Positions 46,303 to 58,059 are shown, counted from the stretch's first letter. The stretch is 64,000 nucleotides of DNA from Dryococelus australis (GCA_029891345.1 CM057009.1:228957120-229021119); one strand, 5' to 3'. Notes: a model not told the origin generated them from the letters alone. Numbers and translations are program-made.

Positions 46303-46770
46303 ATGGAGAATAGTAGTAAAATCAAGCAATGTAAAAAATGTGATAAGGTTTCAAACATTGAATGTTTTCCATCCCAAAAACACACAAAAAATAAGCACAT
46401 GAACGCCTGCAATAAATGCTACACTGAATATTCTAGAAGTAGCTATGAGTTAAAAAAAGAGGAGTACTTTGCGAATGTGGAAAATCTATTTTGGAAGGTA
46501 AATTTCTAAAAGCACAAAAATACTAAATTGCACAATACTTATGAAAATTTACAATGTGATTCTTCAAAAATGATCTGCATAGTATGAAGGGAGAATAAAT
46601 CTATCGACGATTTCGCATCTCATAAAAACACAATAGATAAGCATTTTAACACTTGCGAAAAATGTTATACTGAAAATGCTAAATGACATTATGAGTAAAA
46701 AAAAGGAGAGAAAGTGCAATGCGAATGCGGAAAATTTGTATGTAAACATTCACTAAAAAAAGTATAAAAA
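46303..46770 (+). pseudogene. tandem zinc-ribbon protein
   Basis: The ATG directly follows CTATATAAATAAAA. Unit 1 (46,303-46,509) has CKKCDK and, 25 residues later, CNKCY, a CxxC...CxxC zinc ribbon. Unit 2 (46,560-46,765) repeats the pattern in degraded form (SIDDFASHKNTIDKHFNTC, CEKCY, CECGKFVCKHS). Unit 1 should also end in the CxCGKxxCKHS block but reads ANVENLFWK instead. The repeat of text such as KHKNTKLHN shows an internal duplication. Probably a small DNA- or RNA-binding viral protein; the family is not named. Confidence 0.5.
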
Positions 46771-46868
46771 TAGTAACATGCACATTTACAGAATGGATAT
46801 TCTAAGTGAAACTCGGCATTCGCTGACTTCATGAATTTCTATTATAAGAACATTTATCATAAATAAAT

Positions 46869-47030
46869 ATGGAGACGAGCAACCTTGTGGGTAAGTTGAG
46901 AGAAAAGAAATTGCGCGAGTTGAGAATTATAGGTAGAGAATAAAAAATAAAAAAAATACATAAATTACATAAAGATGATCTTATTGCAAGACTATTCAAA
47001 AAAGATAATATCATTTTAATAATTCTATCA
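46869..47030 (+). pseudogene. short basic protein, possibly SAP-like
   Basis: The ATG after CATAAATAAAT opens METSNLVGKLREKKLRELRI; a stop follows at about 46,942. In the same frame IHKLHKDDLIARLFKK continues. Two amphipathic helices with LRELRI and DDLIARL are the shape of a SAP DNA-binding motif, but the evidence is thin. Confidence 0.25.
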
Positions 47031-47132
47031 AGAATCGAAATGATTTAACAGTTCTGAAATTAAAATATAAAGTTTAAGGTTTAACATAAAAAATATATAT
47101 AATTAAGAAAAGCTCATTTAATTACAGCTCTT

Positions 47133-47890
47133 ATGCCAATAATTAAAAATGAACAAAGGAAAGGAAACTTTGGAAATTTACCTTTTCCAAATGCCAAAAT
47201 AGTATATAGAAAAGCTAAAAAGGTTTTAAAAGAAATTTTCCGCTTTTCCAATACTGTATATGTGAACAAGAGAAATAGAAAAAATAATAACACATACGAA
47301 TTTGAGAAAGCTTTTAAATGCAGGTTATCAACGTATAACGTCTTAAACAATTTTAATATAGTGTTGCCAAGAAATTTTTTAGCATCGGTAAAGCAACAGA
47401 TATTTAACATATAACACGATCAACTTATAAAACTTAGAGCTGTAAAGTTTAACATTAAATTTGCTGCTCATTTTCGAAGCCGAAAAACTGCAGGATTCAA
47501 ATATTTTACGACATTCAATCACACACATTTACAATACGGAATGAAGAAGACATTTAAAAAAATTACAAACAAATAACAAATAAAAGAGTTGCACAAATAC
47601 AAAATATTGAAAGAAGCACCTCAAATTGGCCTTTCCATAGCATAATTGGGTTGCAACTACCCATAAATAAGTATAATCCTTTAAATGGCTCTTCATTTAT
47701 TGAACTACCAGAAATGATAAAGAATAAAAGCATGCATTAATGTGAAGAACAATGATGAAAAATGTTTTCTTTGGGCAATAAAGTCAGCACTGTTTCCTGC
47801 TGAAAAAGACCAACAAAGAATATCTAAATATAAAAATGTGGGTCTTAACATTGACAAAGCATTAGATAAATTTGACTATCCTATAAACTA
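47133..47890 (+). pseudogene. polB: protein-primed DNA polymerase B, N-terminal region only
   Basis: Polinton PolB copies the element's linear genome. The ATG at 47,133 opens a 93-codon frame (to 47,414). Homologous text then continues in other frames: TAGFKYFTTFNHTH; PINKYNPLNGSSFIELP (about 47,660-47,710); and ACINVKNNDEKCFLWAIKSA followed by LFPAEKDQQRISKYK (about 47,734-47,840). The last block is the characteristic segment preceding the polymerase proper in arthropod Polinton proteins. Sequence identity to the family ends near 47,890, so the exonuclease, palm and TPR regions (around 1,000 residues) are missing. The AT-rich leader at 47,085-47,105 could be its promoter. Confidence 0.75.
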
Positions 47891-48214
47891 AACTACAGCG
47901 CACTCTCATAGTGAGAAAAAATATATATATACTCTCGTTCACAACTGAACTGTGGCGTATTCTGGCCTCAGTGGTGCAAGTTTTCCTCGTTGCTGAGCTA
48001 TGTCCGTAACAGGAAATATGTTATCATTCTGTGCTGATATCTCGGCCGTGCTGCTCTCTACGAGTGCATATGAGGATAATTATCTCCTCGCAGAGAACAC
48101 ACTACAAATCACTGCTGCAAGAGCAAATAAAATTATTTCCTCGCCAAGCATCGAACACTCCCATTATTAACATTGTAGCTCACGATATGCAGCATTTTTA
48201 TCAGCTCCTCGTCC
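47891..48214. other. post-breakpoint DNA, no gene recognised
   Basis: Base composition becomes more balanced right after 47,890. Short inverted words around 47,920-48,000 are not diagnostic. Confidence 0.35.
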
Positions 48215-48435
48215 GCCCAGCCACTTTGGCTCAGTGGTTGGGTGCTTGGCTTGTAACTCGAGATTCGGGGCTCGATCCCCGGTTGAGAGGGTAATTTAAT
48301 AAATGTGAAGGCGCCCACATTTATTAAATTAACCATTAAAAATTGAGTAATAAATAAATTTCACTTCCCTTGGCCATATACTCAGCATATCGGCATTGAC
48401 GAAAAATAAATAAATAATAATAAAAAAAATAATGG
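48215..48435 (+). repeat. tRNA-derived SINE with (AAATAAAT)n tail
   Basis: A-box TTGGCTCAGTGGTTGGGTGC (48,226-48,245) and B-box GGGCTCGATCCCC (48,268-48,280) are near-consensus. A unique body with AAGGCGCCCACATTTATTAAA follows, then AAATAAATAAATAAT before 48,420. It is the best-preserved SINE in the window. The ATTTAATAAA/TTTATTAAAT pair at 48,293-48,330 forms a small inverted repeat. Confidence 0.7.
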
Positions 48436-48803
48436 TTCTACTGAAGCCTCAGTAAAAAAATACTATCCACACTACACTGTAGTGTATCAGATGTATAAGC
48501 TGGGGTATTCTCCATATGATGAAAGGCGCCAGTATCATACAGGGAAGAGAGTACTATAAGAAAAGATTAAAAACAAAAAAAAACTCACTTCACTACTAAA
48601 ATCTAGGATGGCTGGCGGTGAAGTGAGCGGTTTCTCCAATTGGATTTTTGTTGGAGCTAAATATGGTCGGAAAAATAAAAAATGGAGTCCCTGGCACAAT
48701 AGCGATATCTTCAACTCCAAAAATATAAGGTCCCTGGCATCGGCATAAATTTGCACGTAAACATTTTGTGTTTTTAAAATATGCACACATATTTTATAAA
48801 TTA

Positions 48804-49331
48804 AGTAGAAGACTATACCAGATCTTGGCGCAACTGAAAAATGTAACCAAAATCCAACCAATTTCAAGCTAAATTCAAACAAATATCTAATTCCCCGTCA
48901 AATTTTTCAAAGCGCAAATCAAAATCAAAATCAGTTTTCAACTTGTGTTCACTTTTTGTGTGTGGTTCTGTAAAAACTAATTTTTGAGCTAAATTATAAT
49001 ATTTTTTTAATGAAATTCTGAGAATTTTCTTACTTTTATTGTGTAATTTTTTTACGTTTAAAGTAAATATTTGCCTTTTTAACCTAATTTTAGCCTCATT
49101 TACCCCGAAAATGGACCACTGATCAAAGAGTGAACAAAGTATATTTTAGAAAAAAGTGTGCTTAATTGAGAGCGCAGATTTGGGTCAAATCATCTTGTTT
49201 TTGGATATTAGATTGAAGAGATTAATCATGTTTTGAGAAGAAATTCGAAAATCGTTGCTTGAAAGTGAGAAATTTCCGTGAATTTCAGTTAAAATATTCA
49301 GCTGTGCCAATATCTGCAAAAGTTTTCTACT
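48804..49331. mobile_element. MITE family B, copy 2 (right of the Polinton)
   Basis: Left end AGTAGAAGACTATACCAGATC. The right end read on the minus strand is AGTAGAAAACTTTTGCAGAT; it is a direct copy of 37,405-38,022 without the internal 93-bp duplication. Both copies carry the GACCACTGATCAAAGAGTGA block in the middle (49,111/37,804). Non-coding. Confidence 0.75.
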
Positions 49332-50275
49332 ACTATATTTTACATACACACAAACACAAACAGAATGATATAACTACCTAAAACATACATTGCTTTATAC
49401 CACACTTGTTTACCCAGACACACCAACCATTTACACTATTCGTGAACATAAAGCATACAAGGGATTAAAATATATTTAAAAATCATCCCAGAGTAATTAA
49501 ACAGAACATAAGAGTTATAATGCATTACTTTTTAAAATGTATATATGCATAACTTTAAAAAAAGTGTTTTCCGATATACATGTTACATTCAAGAAATAAA
49601 CCTAGTTCATATCTTACTCGGTTACAATGCGAAGGCAAGTACCTGTATTCGGAAGGATGTAGGTTCCAGCATTCGGGCAGCCCTTACCTTTATACACCCA
49701 ATATAATCTATTTACTAGAGAACACTTGCTATAGGAATTAGTTATGTTAGTCACATCATCTCCTACACATCATTCACTTTTAATCTTCATTTTAAAACAC
49801 ACATTATATTGAATTTGCTTGATGCATTCATTTACTAGCCAGTCATATATAATAGTCACTTTTCTTACATACCAAGATACATAATTTCTTAATTTAGAGA
49901 AACAGATAACTCATAATATTGCCATATTATTAGTTAAATATATCGACCAGCTTTCCCCATCGCCCAATAAAATTTAATTAGATATCAATTAATTATATAG
50001 CCCAAATCTACTTCTACCCACCGAGGAATGTCTAAAATAACTCATAATATATTTATATCATATCATACTGCTAAAAAAAACAGAAAAACATATATTCCAG
50101 TGTATTATAAATTGTAATATCCAAATTACATAACGAAACCATAACAACAGTTATTACCTACATCATATCGGTTATACCAAACACTTCCCTTCATACTATC
50201 CAGGACAACAAAGAAATAATATAAGCATTGCTATGAAATAGTCTAGCTAATAACTATAATAAATCATTTCATCAT
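49332..50275 (+). repeat. AC-rich dispersed repeat
   Basis: 49,780-50,270 aligns loosely in the same orientation with 60,300-60,800; both have CATATCGGTTATACCAA/CATATCAGTTATACCAA and ATATAAGCATTGCTAT/ATATAAGCATTCCTAT. 49,640-49,780 matches the reverse copy at 24.4-24.6 kb. Not coding. Confidence 0.5.
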
Positions 50276-51300
50276 AATAATTGTACTTAATAATGAACGT
50301 CTATGCCTTGGTGAGGGAATGCACGGAATCTCCCACTATGCATATCACATACAATGAGGAAGGGAGGTGTTCTTTGTTCTATTTTGAGTTTATTGACCCA
50401 TAAGTAGTATACGAAAAGCTATGAAAAGCATACTTACACTACTTTAAATATTTTACAACATGAATTAAAAATAATAATGTTTGTCGAGCAAGCAATCTTT
50501 TTTTTACCCTTTGACGGAGGGGGAGGGGGTGTGGATAGGGGGTACACTGTGATTGTTCTTCCGTTAGTATCTACCACGAACCACTCTCTTTGTATTCTTC
50601 TTTCTCATGACAAAATCTTTCCTTTGCCGGATTTCACAGTATTTTTTATGTCTCCAACTTCATAAATAGCTTTATTTTGCATTTAGAACACCAACCTTTC
50701 GTTGAATGAGGCAGTTTTTCAAAGCTGCATTCAAGCCAAAAATTTAATTTAATTTGCAGTGTCATAAAGTGGAGTGCTAATGGTGATTATTTCCATCATT
50801 TCGGGCCAAACGTGTGCAAAAATCCTTTTAAAAACTCTCTAAATTTAAACTTTATAGGTATTTAAACTATGATGTAATGCATTTTAGGTCTACAAAGACA
50901 TGTTTTTATTATTCGTCATAGAAACATTTACGTTTAGGGTAGGTCGATGGTGGCAGCGGGGGGTGGGGGGTGGGGCGAAATGGCCACCTGCATGTGATGA
51001 TGAAATTTTTTTCTCTGGTTACTACTGTGAATGTTGATAAATCACATTTTACAAATTAAGGACCAGTAGTCCTAAGTTGTTCACATGAATCTTTCTTTTC
51101 GTGAAAAATTTATTCGCGCAATGGTGAGAAATGATCAGAGTTCTGTGCACAACCAATCCTTTTCTTTTCGGTTTTCGAGCACATTGGGTGAATTTCAAAA
51201 GAACTGTCACATTAACAACACTGCTACAAAAATATCACCTTTGAAAATGAAATCAGCGTCACAAATTAAAATTTTAAAATATGAGGTTCCGGTGTTATAG
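50276..51300 (+). repeat. ~1 kb direct repeat, copy 2
   Basis: Partner of 31,724-32,660. Contains G-runs at 50,517-50,543 and 50,958-50,978 able to form G-quadruplexes. A 71-codon ATG frame at 51,085-51,300 (NLSFREKFIRAMVRN, NCHINNTATKISPLK) is conserved in the partner without the ATG; it may be the relic of a transposon ORF. Confidence 0.7.
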
Positions 51301-52955
51301 TTATCGAGGGTACAAATTCCTCCACTGGCTAGCTGGCGGAAGACATACTACAAATTTGAGCGTTTTTTTTATTTCATGGTATAGTACATGCCTATAAAGA
51401 TTACGCCCTATAATACTCTGTGACTTAATGTAGTGGAATAATTTAATATAATACAACTTACATGACAGAATAAAAAAGGAGAAGGGATAAGTGAGTTATC
51501 TGATACATAATGCTCCATATGAGGAACTTTTGGGTGGATAAACTATAATCACATTAACTACTTTCGCCGCCAGTACACTCTATTAAACGATGCTGAAAAG
51601 AAGGGCAGTAGTGGTAATGAATTAAGCCAGTGCAAACAATTTATCCAAGTATAGTGTTGTCTGATACGTTTCAAAAAAATCCCAAATGGCTAAATTGATT
51701 TGAGAGGGAAGAGTTGGGTACCTTGAGGTGGAACTGTGATAGGCATGGTTGTGTGCAGCGAAGGTGTGAGTAAATGGTGAGAGAACGATGGGGGGAAGAG
51801 GGGTGTGTTTGATGTAAAATTAATAAATGATCAGATAGGTGAGTGGGGAAATGGGGACAATAAAATTGCTAGTGAAAATTGGTAGGAATTAGAGTGGGAG
51901 TCAAAGAGACTGAATTAAAATTTGGGTATATGCAGATGGTGTTCCTTAAATCCAATGGTATTTAGAGTGGGCCTTTATAATGTGTGGTTGTGGTGGAAGC
52001 GGCATAGAGAACCCAGCTATTCAGTCTATCTACGAATTTGATGGAAGTCGAGCGAAACGAGTAATAGGTTGTAAGTGACATATTAAACAAGGAAATATAG
52101 TGGGGCTGGAGGGGATTGATTTAATAACACATAAAAATTGGAAGACTTGTTGGTGGAAGTCAGTCATCTGCTGCTTGTCGTTCTGTAAAAATGGGTGTTC
52201 CACCATAATTTATTATTTTACAAACATACATTTAATAGTCTCACTAATTTAACACACAACTCAGTGAGTGAATACACATAGTTCATCTCAATTATAATCT
52301 CCATTGCACCCCACACTTATACCCATAAACACAAGATTTAATTGTTTTTTATTCCTTTCATGTCTGTATCACACCTTATATATATTTTTTACTACAATTG
52401 AAATAATAAATAATAATAAAGCAATGACTCCATTCCAATGATTCGAAAATGCATACATTTTTGGTATAGCACACAGCATCGAATTCTCTTTATGAACAAA
52501 ATTTGTTTATGTTTGATATAGCATACGTGGAGAATTGAACTTCAATTGATGATAATAGTAGTAGGGGCGGGGGCGCCCTGACCCACTTTTAATTGAATGA
52601 ATTATCAATTTGATATCAAATAGAACGATCGGCACAATCCGTGATCCCATCTTAATCTGATCAAACAATGTTTATCCACAAATAGAAAATCCGATCAAAT
52701 AAGATTGGTTGATCTAAATTAATTTAATAGAATTAATTAATAAATTTTTGTTGATTTTGTGTGAAACGATAAGTTTATAGTTTGGTGCAAGAGTGTGCTA
52801 AGTGTATTTCTGTTATTATTTTTAGGGGGAGCGGCATGGTATGTCCTCAACATCGGACGTCTGGCTTTGTACTGAGGTGTGATGTCTTGGGGAAGGGGTA
52901 TGTATTCTGTAATTTAATATTATGGTCCTTTATTTATATTTTTTTTGTGAGCAGC
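51301..52955. other. no gene recognised
   Basis: 51,680-52,190 is G-rich on the plus strand; 52,200-52,400 is AC-rich. No repeat partner or coding frame could be supported. Confidence 0.35.
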
Positions 52956-52956
52956 A

Positions 52957-53095
52957 TAGTAGACACTCGCCGTTGTACATATGGAGGTGAACTGAGGGGG
53001 AGAGCAGGCATAGGAGTTCCTTCCCATTTACCATCTGGCAGGCGACTAAGGGATAAGACACATGCAGTATGGTCGGTGTCTGAAGATATACTGAG
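52957..53095 (+). other. exon-like GC island (speculative)
   Basis: A pyrimidine-rich stretch ends TTGTGAGCAG (52,947-52,956), an acceptor-like site. An open GC-richer segment follows (VDTRRCTYGGELRGRAGIG, then HLPSGRRLRDKTHAV) and ends CTGAG|GTAATA at 53,096, a donor-like site. A spliced exon is possible, but no homology is recognised and such sites are common by chance. Confidence 0.15.
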
Positions 53096-55640
53096 GTAAT
53101 AGCAGAGTATTTGATTGAAAATGGATGAAACGCAAATAATAGTCTGAAATGATATCAGTTTACTAACACGTCCTGTATGCTAGGAATATAATTTATGATA
53201 AACAACACAGACTTATACATAACTCGTCGACAAACAGACGATATTATGTGTTGGAATGAAAACAATGGAGTATTTGATTGAAACCGATTAGTAAATAGCT
53301 ATTGAAAGAATACATATTTTTTTAATAATATGCTGAAATCCACAACTGCAATTTACTAACTTAATTAAAACGAATGCAACTACATAACTCATCGACTAGC
53401 ACAAAAGGAAACGAGTTAAAAAAATGACTTATTGAAATACTTTACAAAGGAATAAAAATTATGTTTTCGACACACATACTAGATGAATGAAACAAGCGAA
53501 TGGACCACTCAAACATTATAAAAATATGAAAATCTATTTCCCCTGCTATTATATAATGTAAGACAAGCTCATCGAATGAAAAACTAAGGAATTGTAAATG
53601 AATTATATAACCTATTTTCACATCAATGACCAGCCCAGCTATCCCGGTGTTATAAAGCAAGCAGCAAGTTATTAGAATTTTACCTAAACTGAAGCGAAAA
53701 GAAAAACTATTTCCCTACCAATATAATTTACTACTATTTTTAAACACAATAACGACTCATTCTGAAGTAATTAACGAAAGTGAGATATTATAATTATTTT
53801 CCCCTGCTTACGAATTTGCTGCTTTACATTTCCAATGGAAGCTAATCACAATAATAGACACATACCTTACAATGCATAGCTTATAATTTAATACGAGGAA
53901 CACATCCCTTCACTTGGTTAGTCGGTGGAGCACTAGCAATGAATGACAGGCTGGACGAGGTGTCGTGAACAATCATACATCTGCTTCGGCCACCGTCTGA
54001 TTATAGACTGAGGTTATGGTGGATTTAATAATAGTGTGAAATCCACAAAGACAGTTTACTAAACCACCCTGTATGGTAGGAAAATAATTTATGACAAACA
54101 AGAGAGACTTGAACATGACTCCTCGACAAACACCAAAGGAACCAGTTAGAAAATATGCATATTAAAACACTTCACAATTCAATACAAATTATTTATCCGT
54201 GCTTACAAATTCACGGGTTTATATTTCCAATGCAAGCACCGTACCTTATCAGCTCTACAACGTACAAAGAAATATTAACTAGAAAATCAATAATGTAATC
54301 ATACAGAAAAACTTACCCCATTTCCAAGCTTTAAAAAAATTATTTTTTACACAATATCTGTTGAAGCAGAAGACACGTCACTATAATTATTATTAAGGCA
54401 TAAGTTAGGTCAAAAATGGAATTCACACACAGCTTCTCCAAAAAATCGCATATAATTTGTCACAAAATTAATAAATATACAAATCCTTACTGAATGAAAA
54501 ATTTAACAGATTATTTCAAAAATAATAGACCCACATATTCGTTAATGTTCTTATGGAATTGTAAGTCTTAACACAAACGACGTATCCACAAATGCAGTTT
54601 ATCAATCCGAACAAGTTTCCCTATCTTGATAAAAGTATTTAAAAATATTTTTATCATAACTTCCGTCGAAAAGCTATCAAAGTGAAATCCAAGCGATTCT
54701 CACATTGTGTAGGGTGTGAAAAACTGCAACACTTTATCAAGATGTAGATAATCTTAAAAATGGAATTCACACACAGGTTACCCGAAAATCGCATATAATT
54801 TGTAAAAAACATTATATCTAAAATAAAGTAAAAATTTTTTCGAAACCTTTTAAATGAAATTTTAACCACAGACAAAGATTTACCACGGAATCGCGCATAA
54901 AATGAGCAACTTGCCCCATTTCCACAAATTCCCTAGAAAGTTAAGTAATTTTTAAAAGCAATGTTTCATTTAAACATAATAGACTAAATATGCAAGCAAC
55001 ATTTCAACTACGCACAAAGAAATTAAATAAATATCTACCACTTGAACACTTCCACTTGACAAATGAAACATTTGAAAAAAAATTTAATCATGGGCAAAGA
55101 AATATTAGCTCTAAAGTCAATCACACAAACAAGCACAGAAAACCAACTTACTCCATTTCCAAGCTTTAAATTAACTGATGATGTATTCACAGACATAGGT
55201 TATCAGTCTGAATAAGGTTCCCCTTGCACGATAAAACTATTAAAAACTATTTTGACTTCTGTTGAAAACGTATTGCAGTGAAAGCTTAGAAAGTCTCCCA
55301 TCGCACGGTGGTACGAAAAACAGCAAATCTTTATCCAGATGTCGATTATCTTGAAAAAAGTATTCACAGACAGGTTTCCCGAGAAAAAAAAATGCACACA
55401 ATTTCTCACTAAATTAATATGTCTACAAATAATAGCCGAATTAAAAATCGCACCCATTATTTAAAATATAATAGACAGAGAGGCGCATTAAATGTCTAGG
55501 TTTACAGATTAAATAAATAGCGCACAAACGCACTTATTAACACAAACTCTCATGACAGCATCTCGGTATACGTATCCAGACAAAGGTCGAGCTCAGAAAC
55601 ATAGTTCACACATGCTTTCCGATAATCCACCTTAAAAAAA
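53096..55640. repeat. degenerate tandem array, roughly 0.5-0.6 kb period
   Basis: Recurring text: a stretch near 54,570-54,830 (CTTAAAAATGGAATTCACAC) reappears at 55,180-55,440 (CTTGAAAAAAGTATTCACAG). Part is also at 54,410-54,480 and related words are at 53,140-53,250 and 54,040-54,150 (GTTTACTAA...CCTGTATG...AATAATTTATGA). Minus-strand frames at 54,654-54,875 and 55,203-55,457 share RFSGNLCVNSIFKIIYI/FFSGNLSVNTFFKIIDI because of this repetition. Confidence 0.5.
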
Positions 55641-57286
55641 CAACTAAATTAGTGCATTATTACATAAATATGCATAAAATGTATTAATTAACACATCTAA
55701 TGTTACAAAGAGAGGTTTATGAAAGGACAATTATGTTCCACCTCCAGACCCTTATCGTTGTCAAGGGTTCTCACGAAAATAATATGGCGGCAATTGATAA
55801 GAAATGCAATAACCTGCCTGTGTGCATGCCAGGTCCTGTTAAACACCCCTGCCCACTCCTTCCCTCTGCCACCCCAAGCCTGGACACAGCCGGAGTGAAC
55901 AATCTCCAAGCCTTTGTGCCGAGAGGTGTTTGAAAAATCTTCGTACTTCGCATCTTAACTGTTTCAGCCATTTGCTGCTAGCGAATATAAATTTTACAAT
56001 TCCATTGGAAAAAATTAATTCCTCAACAATAACGACTATGTCCCAAATTAAATTAATCTGCAAACTTACAAGAAAATATTTCAGTATATTATGAATAATA
56101 TCGCACAACACCAAACACTAGAGATAATTTAACTAAATACATTGTATATAATTCCAAGACTTTTTATGTATTTGTGCTGTAAATATTCAAAGAAACATCA
56201 TTTTCAAACACATATCTTTTGATTTAATAAAAATATACGTGTTCATGAAACATAAGTCAAAGTTTTTAAATAATACAATGGGAAACATACATAAACAAAC
56301 ATGCATACTTATTCCAACTGTCAAATGTTTGTGTGTAGATTCCTGTACAAGACAAATTTTTATATAAATTTGCAATAAACAAAGGTTTATGCATGTGAAA
56401 ATGAAGTATGCTTTTATAAACTATCCATCCAAGATTTTCTGTTACAACATCGTAGTTATCATAAAATGTGTATACTTGGACAAATATAAAGCTATTTTAT
56501 TTAAAAACACGACATTACGACAAAATATAAATGAAATACCATGTTTCGACCCCGAAATGAGATCTATCAGACCTATAATATGCCAAATTAAACGATATTT
56601 CAACAAAATTACGATAAGACCCTATTTTAAGCAAGATTCATGAAAAGCAGTGGCCATTTTGGATCTGATAACTAGATAAGAAGGGAATTAATTAATTTTT
56701 CTATCAGTGTTAAATCAACCATCGTTGTAGTCACGTCGTAAAGTGCTATCTGAAACAAATAACTTTCTTCCATATAACTTATGGAGCCAACATAACGAAA
56801 TATTAAACAAAAATTTACTGGGAAAAACGAAATTCATATAACATACATACATTTAAAACAGAACATATTTCAAACACTATTAAGACTATCCGAGCTCCAA
56901 AAGATTACTCAACAGACTAGCCTTCGACTAAAAACATAGTTTCGGAAAACAAAGTCTTTAAACATTGGTTACAGAAGACTTCCATACCCATCTTTCCCTT
57001 TCACAGACCTAAAATTAAATTATTTCCATTCATTTTAAATCAAATATCAAGTAAAGACATACCGATTATCAACATTTCAGACTAAAGTAACATATTACAT
57101 CTAATATATGTAGATTAAATACATGGTGAATCAATGTTCATAATTATGTAATGAACTTACAAATATTGGAGTGGAAGACATTTTATCATCATTAATTAAA
57201 CCTGCTACAGTTTAAAACATTAAATTTATACAGAAACAAGTTATTTGACATTCTGTCACCAAAGAGTAATCACACAATCAACCTTG
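55641..57286. other. no gene recognised; small GC island at 55,810-55,925
   Basis: The island is C-rich on the plus strand. The overlapping frames in three phases (longest 91 codons) reflect composition. The rest is AT-rich. Confidence 0.3.
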
Positions 57287-57790
57287 ATGCAAATGGAGGT
57301 GGACGTACCACCGAATTACCTACCCTGCAAATACTGCAAAAAATATACATGTTCGCAAACAATTATTGTAGGCATGAGAGGAATGAATGTTTGAATAATG
57401 CATCCCAGGACATTCTTAACTGCCAACAGGGATTTAAGCAGTCAAGCAGTTCCACCAATGGATAACTTGAATCGACATGTCAAGATCTGTAAAAATTATC
57501 TTCTTCCGAGAAACAAAATGTACCATTTACTACATAATATCACAGAAGGATAAGATACTAACTTAAGAAATAAATTGTGTGACATAGAATCGGATCATAC
57601 AAAATATACACCTCCTTCAAAGAAAAGTAAAGTCGATATTTATAATGAAACAGGAAGTGAAGATGGCATTGAGGATGACAGTGATATTGTTGAAGACATT
57701 GATTTCACTAAAAACTTTCCTTCAACAAGTGCTGTGAATAAGGGCTACATATTTTCTCGAAAATTCCAACAAACTTGCAAACAGACTTAG
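57287..57790 (+). pseudogene. zinc-finger protein remnant with acidic tail
   Basis: One plus-strand frame runs 168 codons from an ATG at 57,287, interrupted by only two stops (TGA 57,392-57,394; TAA 57,551-57,553). Residues 13-23 read PCKYCKKYTCS (C-x2-C). Residues 60-68, NLNRHVKIC, supply the His and Cys of a C2HC-type finger. Then comes a basic patch PPSKKSKVD (about 108-116), a nuclear-localisation-like signal, and an acidic run EDGIEDDSDIVEDID. Finger, basic patch and acidic stretch suggest a nuclear DNA-binding protein, host or transposon derived. The long spacing between the CxxC and HxxxC pairs suggests an insertion. Neighbouring DNA shows no repeat or element ends. Confidence 0.4.
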
Positions 57791-58059
57791 ATATTTGCTT
57801 ATGTTTATAAAATATAGGAATAACTCGAATATGAAAGCAATGTTTTCGATTATTGCTATACTTTAAGAATGGGGATACATCGAATGAAAGAATTAAAATG
57901 TAAAGAAAGCATATATAAAAAATGATAATAAAGGTAGTTAACCACCATACTTTGTCGAAAAAATGTAATTTGTCCAAAGGTATATTTTAAGTAATATGCA
58001 TTTCTCATTTGGATTAAGGTGTTTGAATTTACTTTGATATGGAAAGTAATGTTATCGAG

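Larger units (their letters stand above)
38388..47890. mobile_element. decayed Polinton/Maverick (adintovirus-like) element
   Basis: At least six hallmark genes of self-synthesising Polinton DNA viruses lie within 9.5 kb: double-jelly-roll capsid-like protein, PLA2-bearing capsid-associated protein, pX-like hydrophobic peptide, adenovirus-type cysteine protease, retroviral-type integrase and the N-terminal part of protein-primed DNA polymerase B. Accessory genes are two BRO-N genes, a fibre-like protein and small early-type genes. All major genes carry stops or frameshifts. The polymerase ends abruptly near 47,890, before the exonuclease and polymerase domains, and no terminal inverted repeats or packaging ATPase are visible. 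The right end is therefore deleted and the element cannot be active. Confidence 0.85.

Noticed and set aside
48226-48280. Possible functional tRNA gene (good A and B boxes)
   Set aside because: Stems do not pair into a cloverleaf with an anticodon loop, and an AT-rich tail typical of a SINE follows.
50517-50978. G-quadruplex-forming runs as a regulatory element
   Set aside because: The G-runs differ in length in the partner repeat at 31.9-32.4 kb and mark no gene; treated as slippage.
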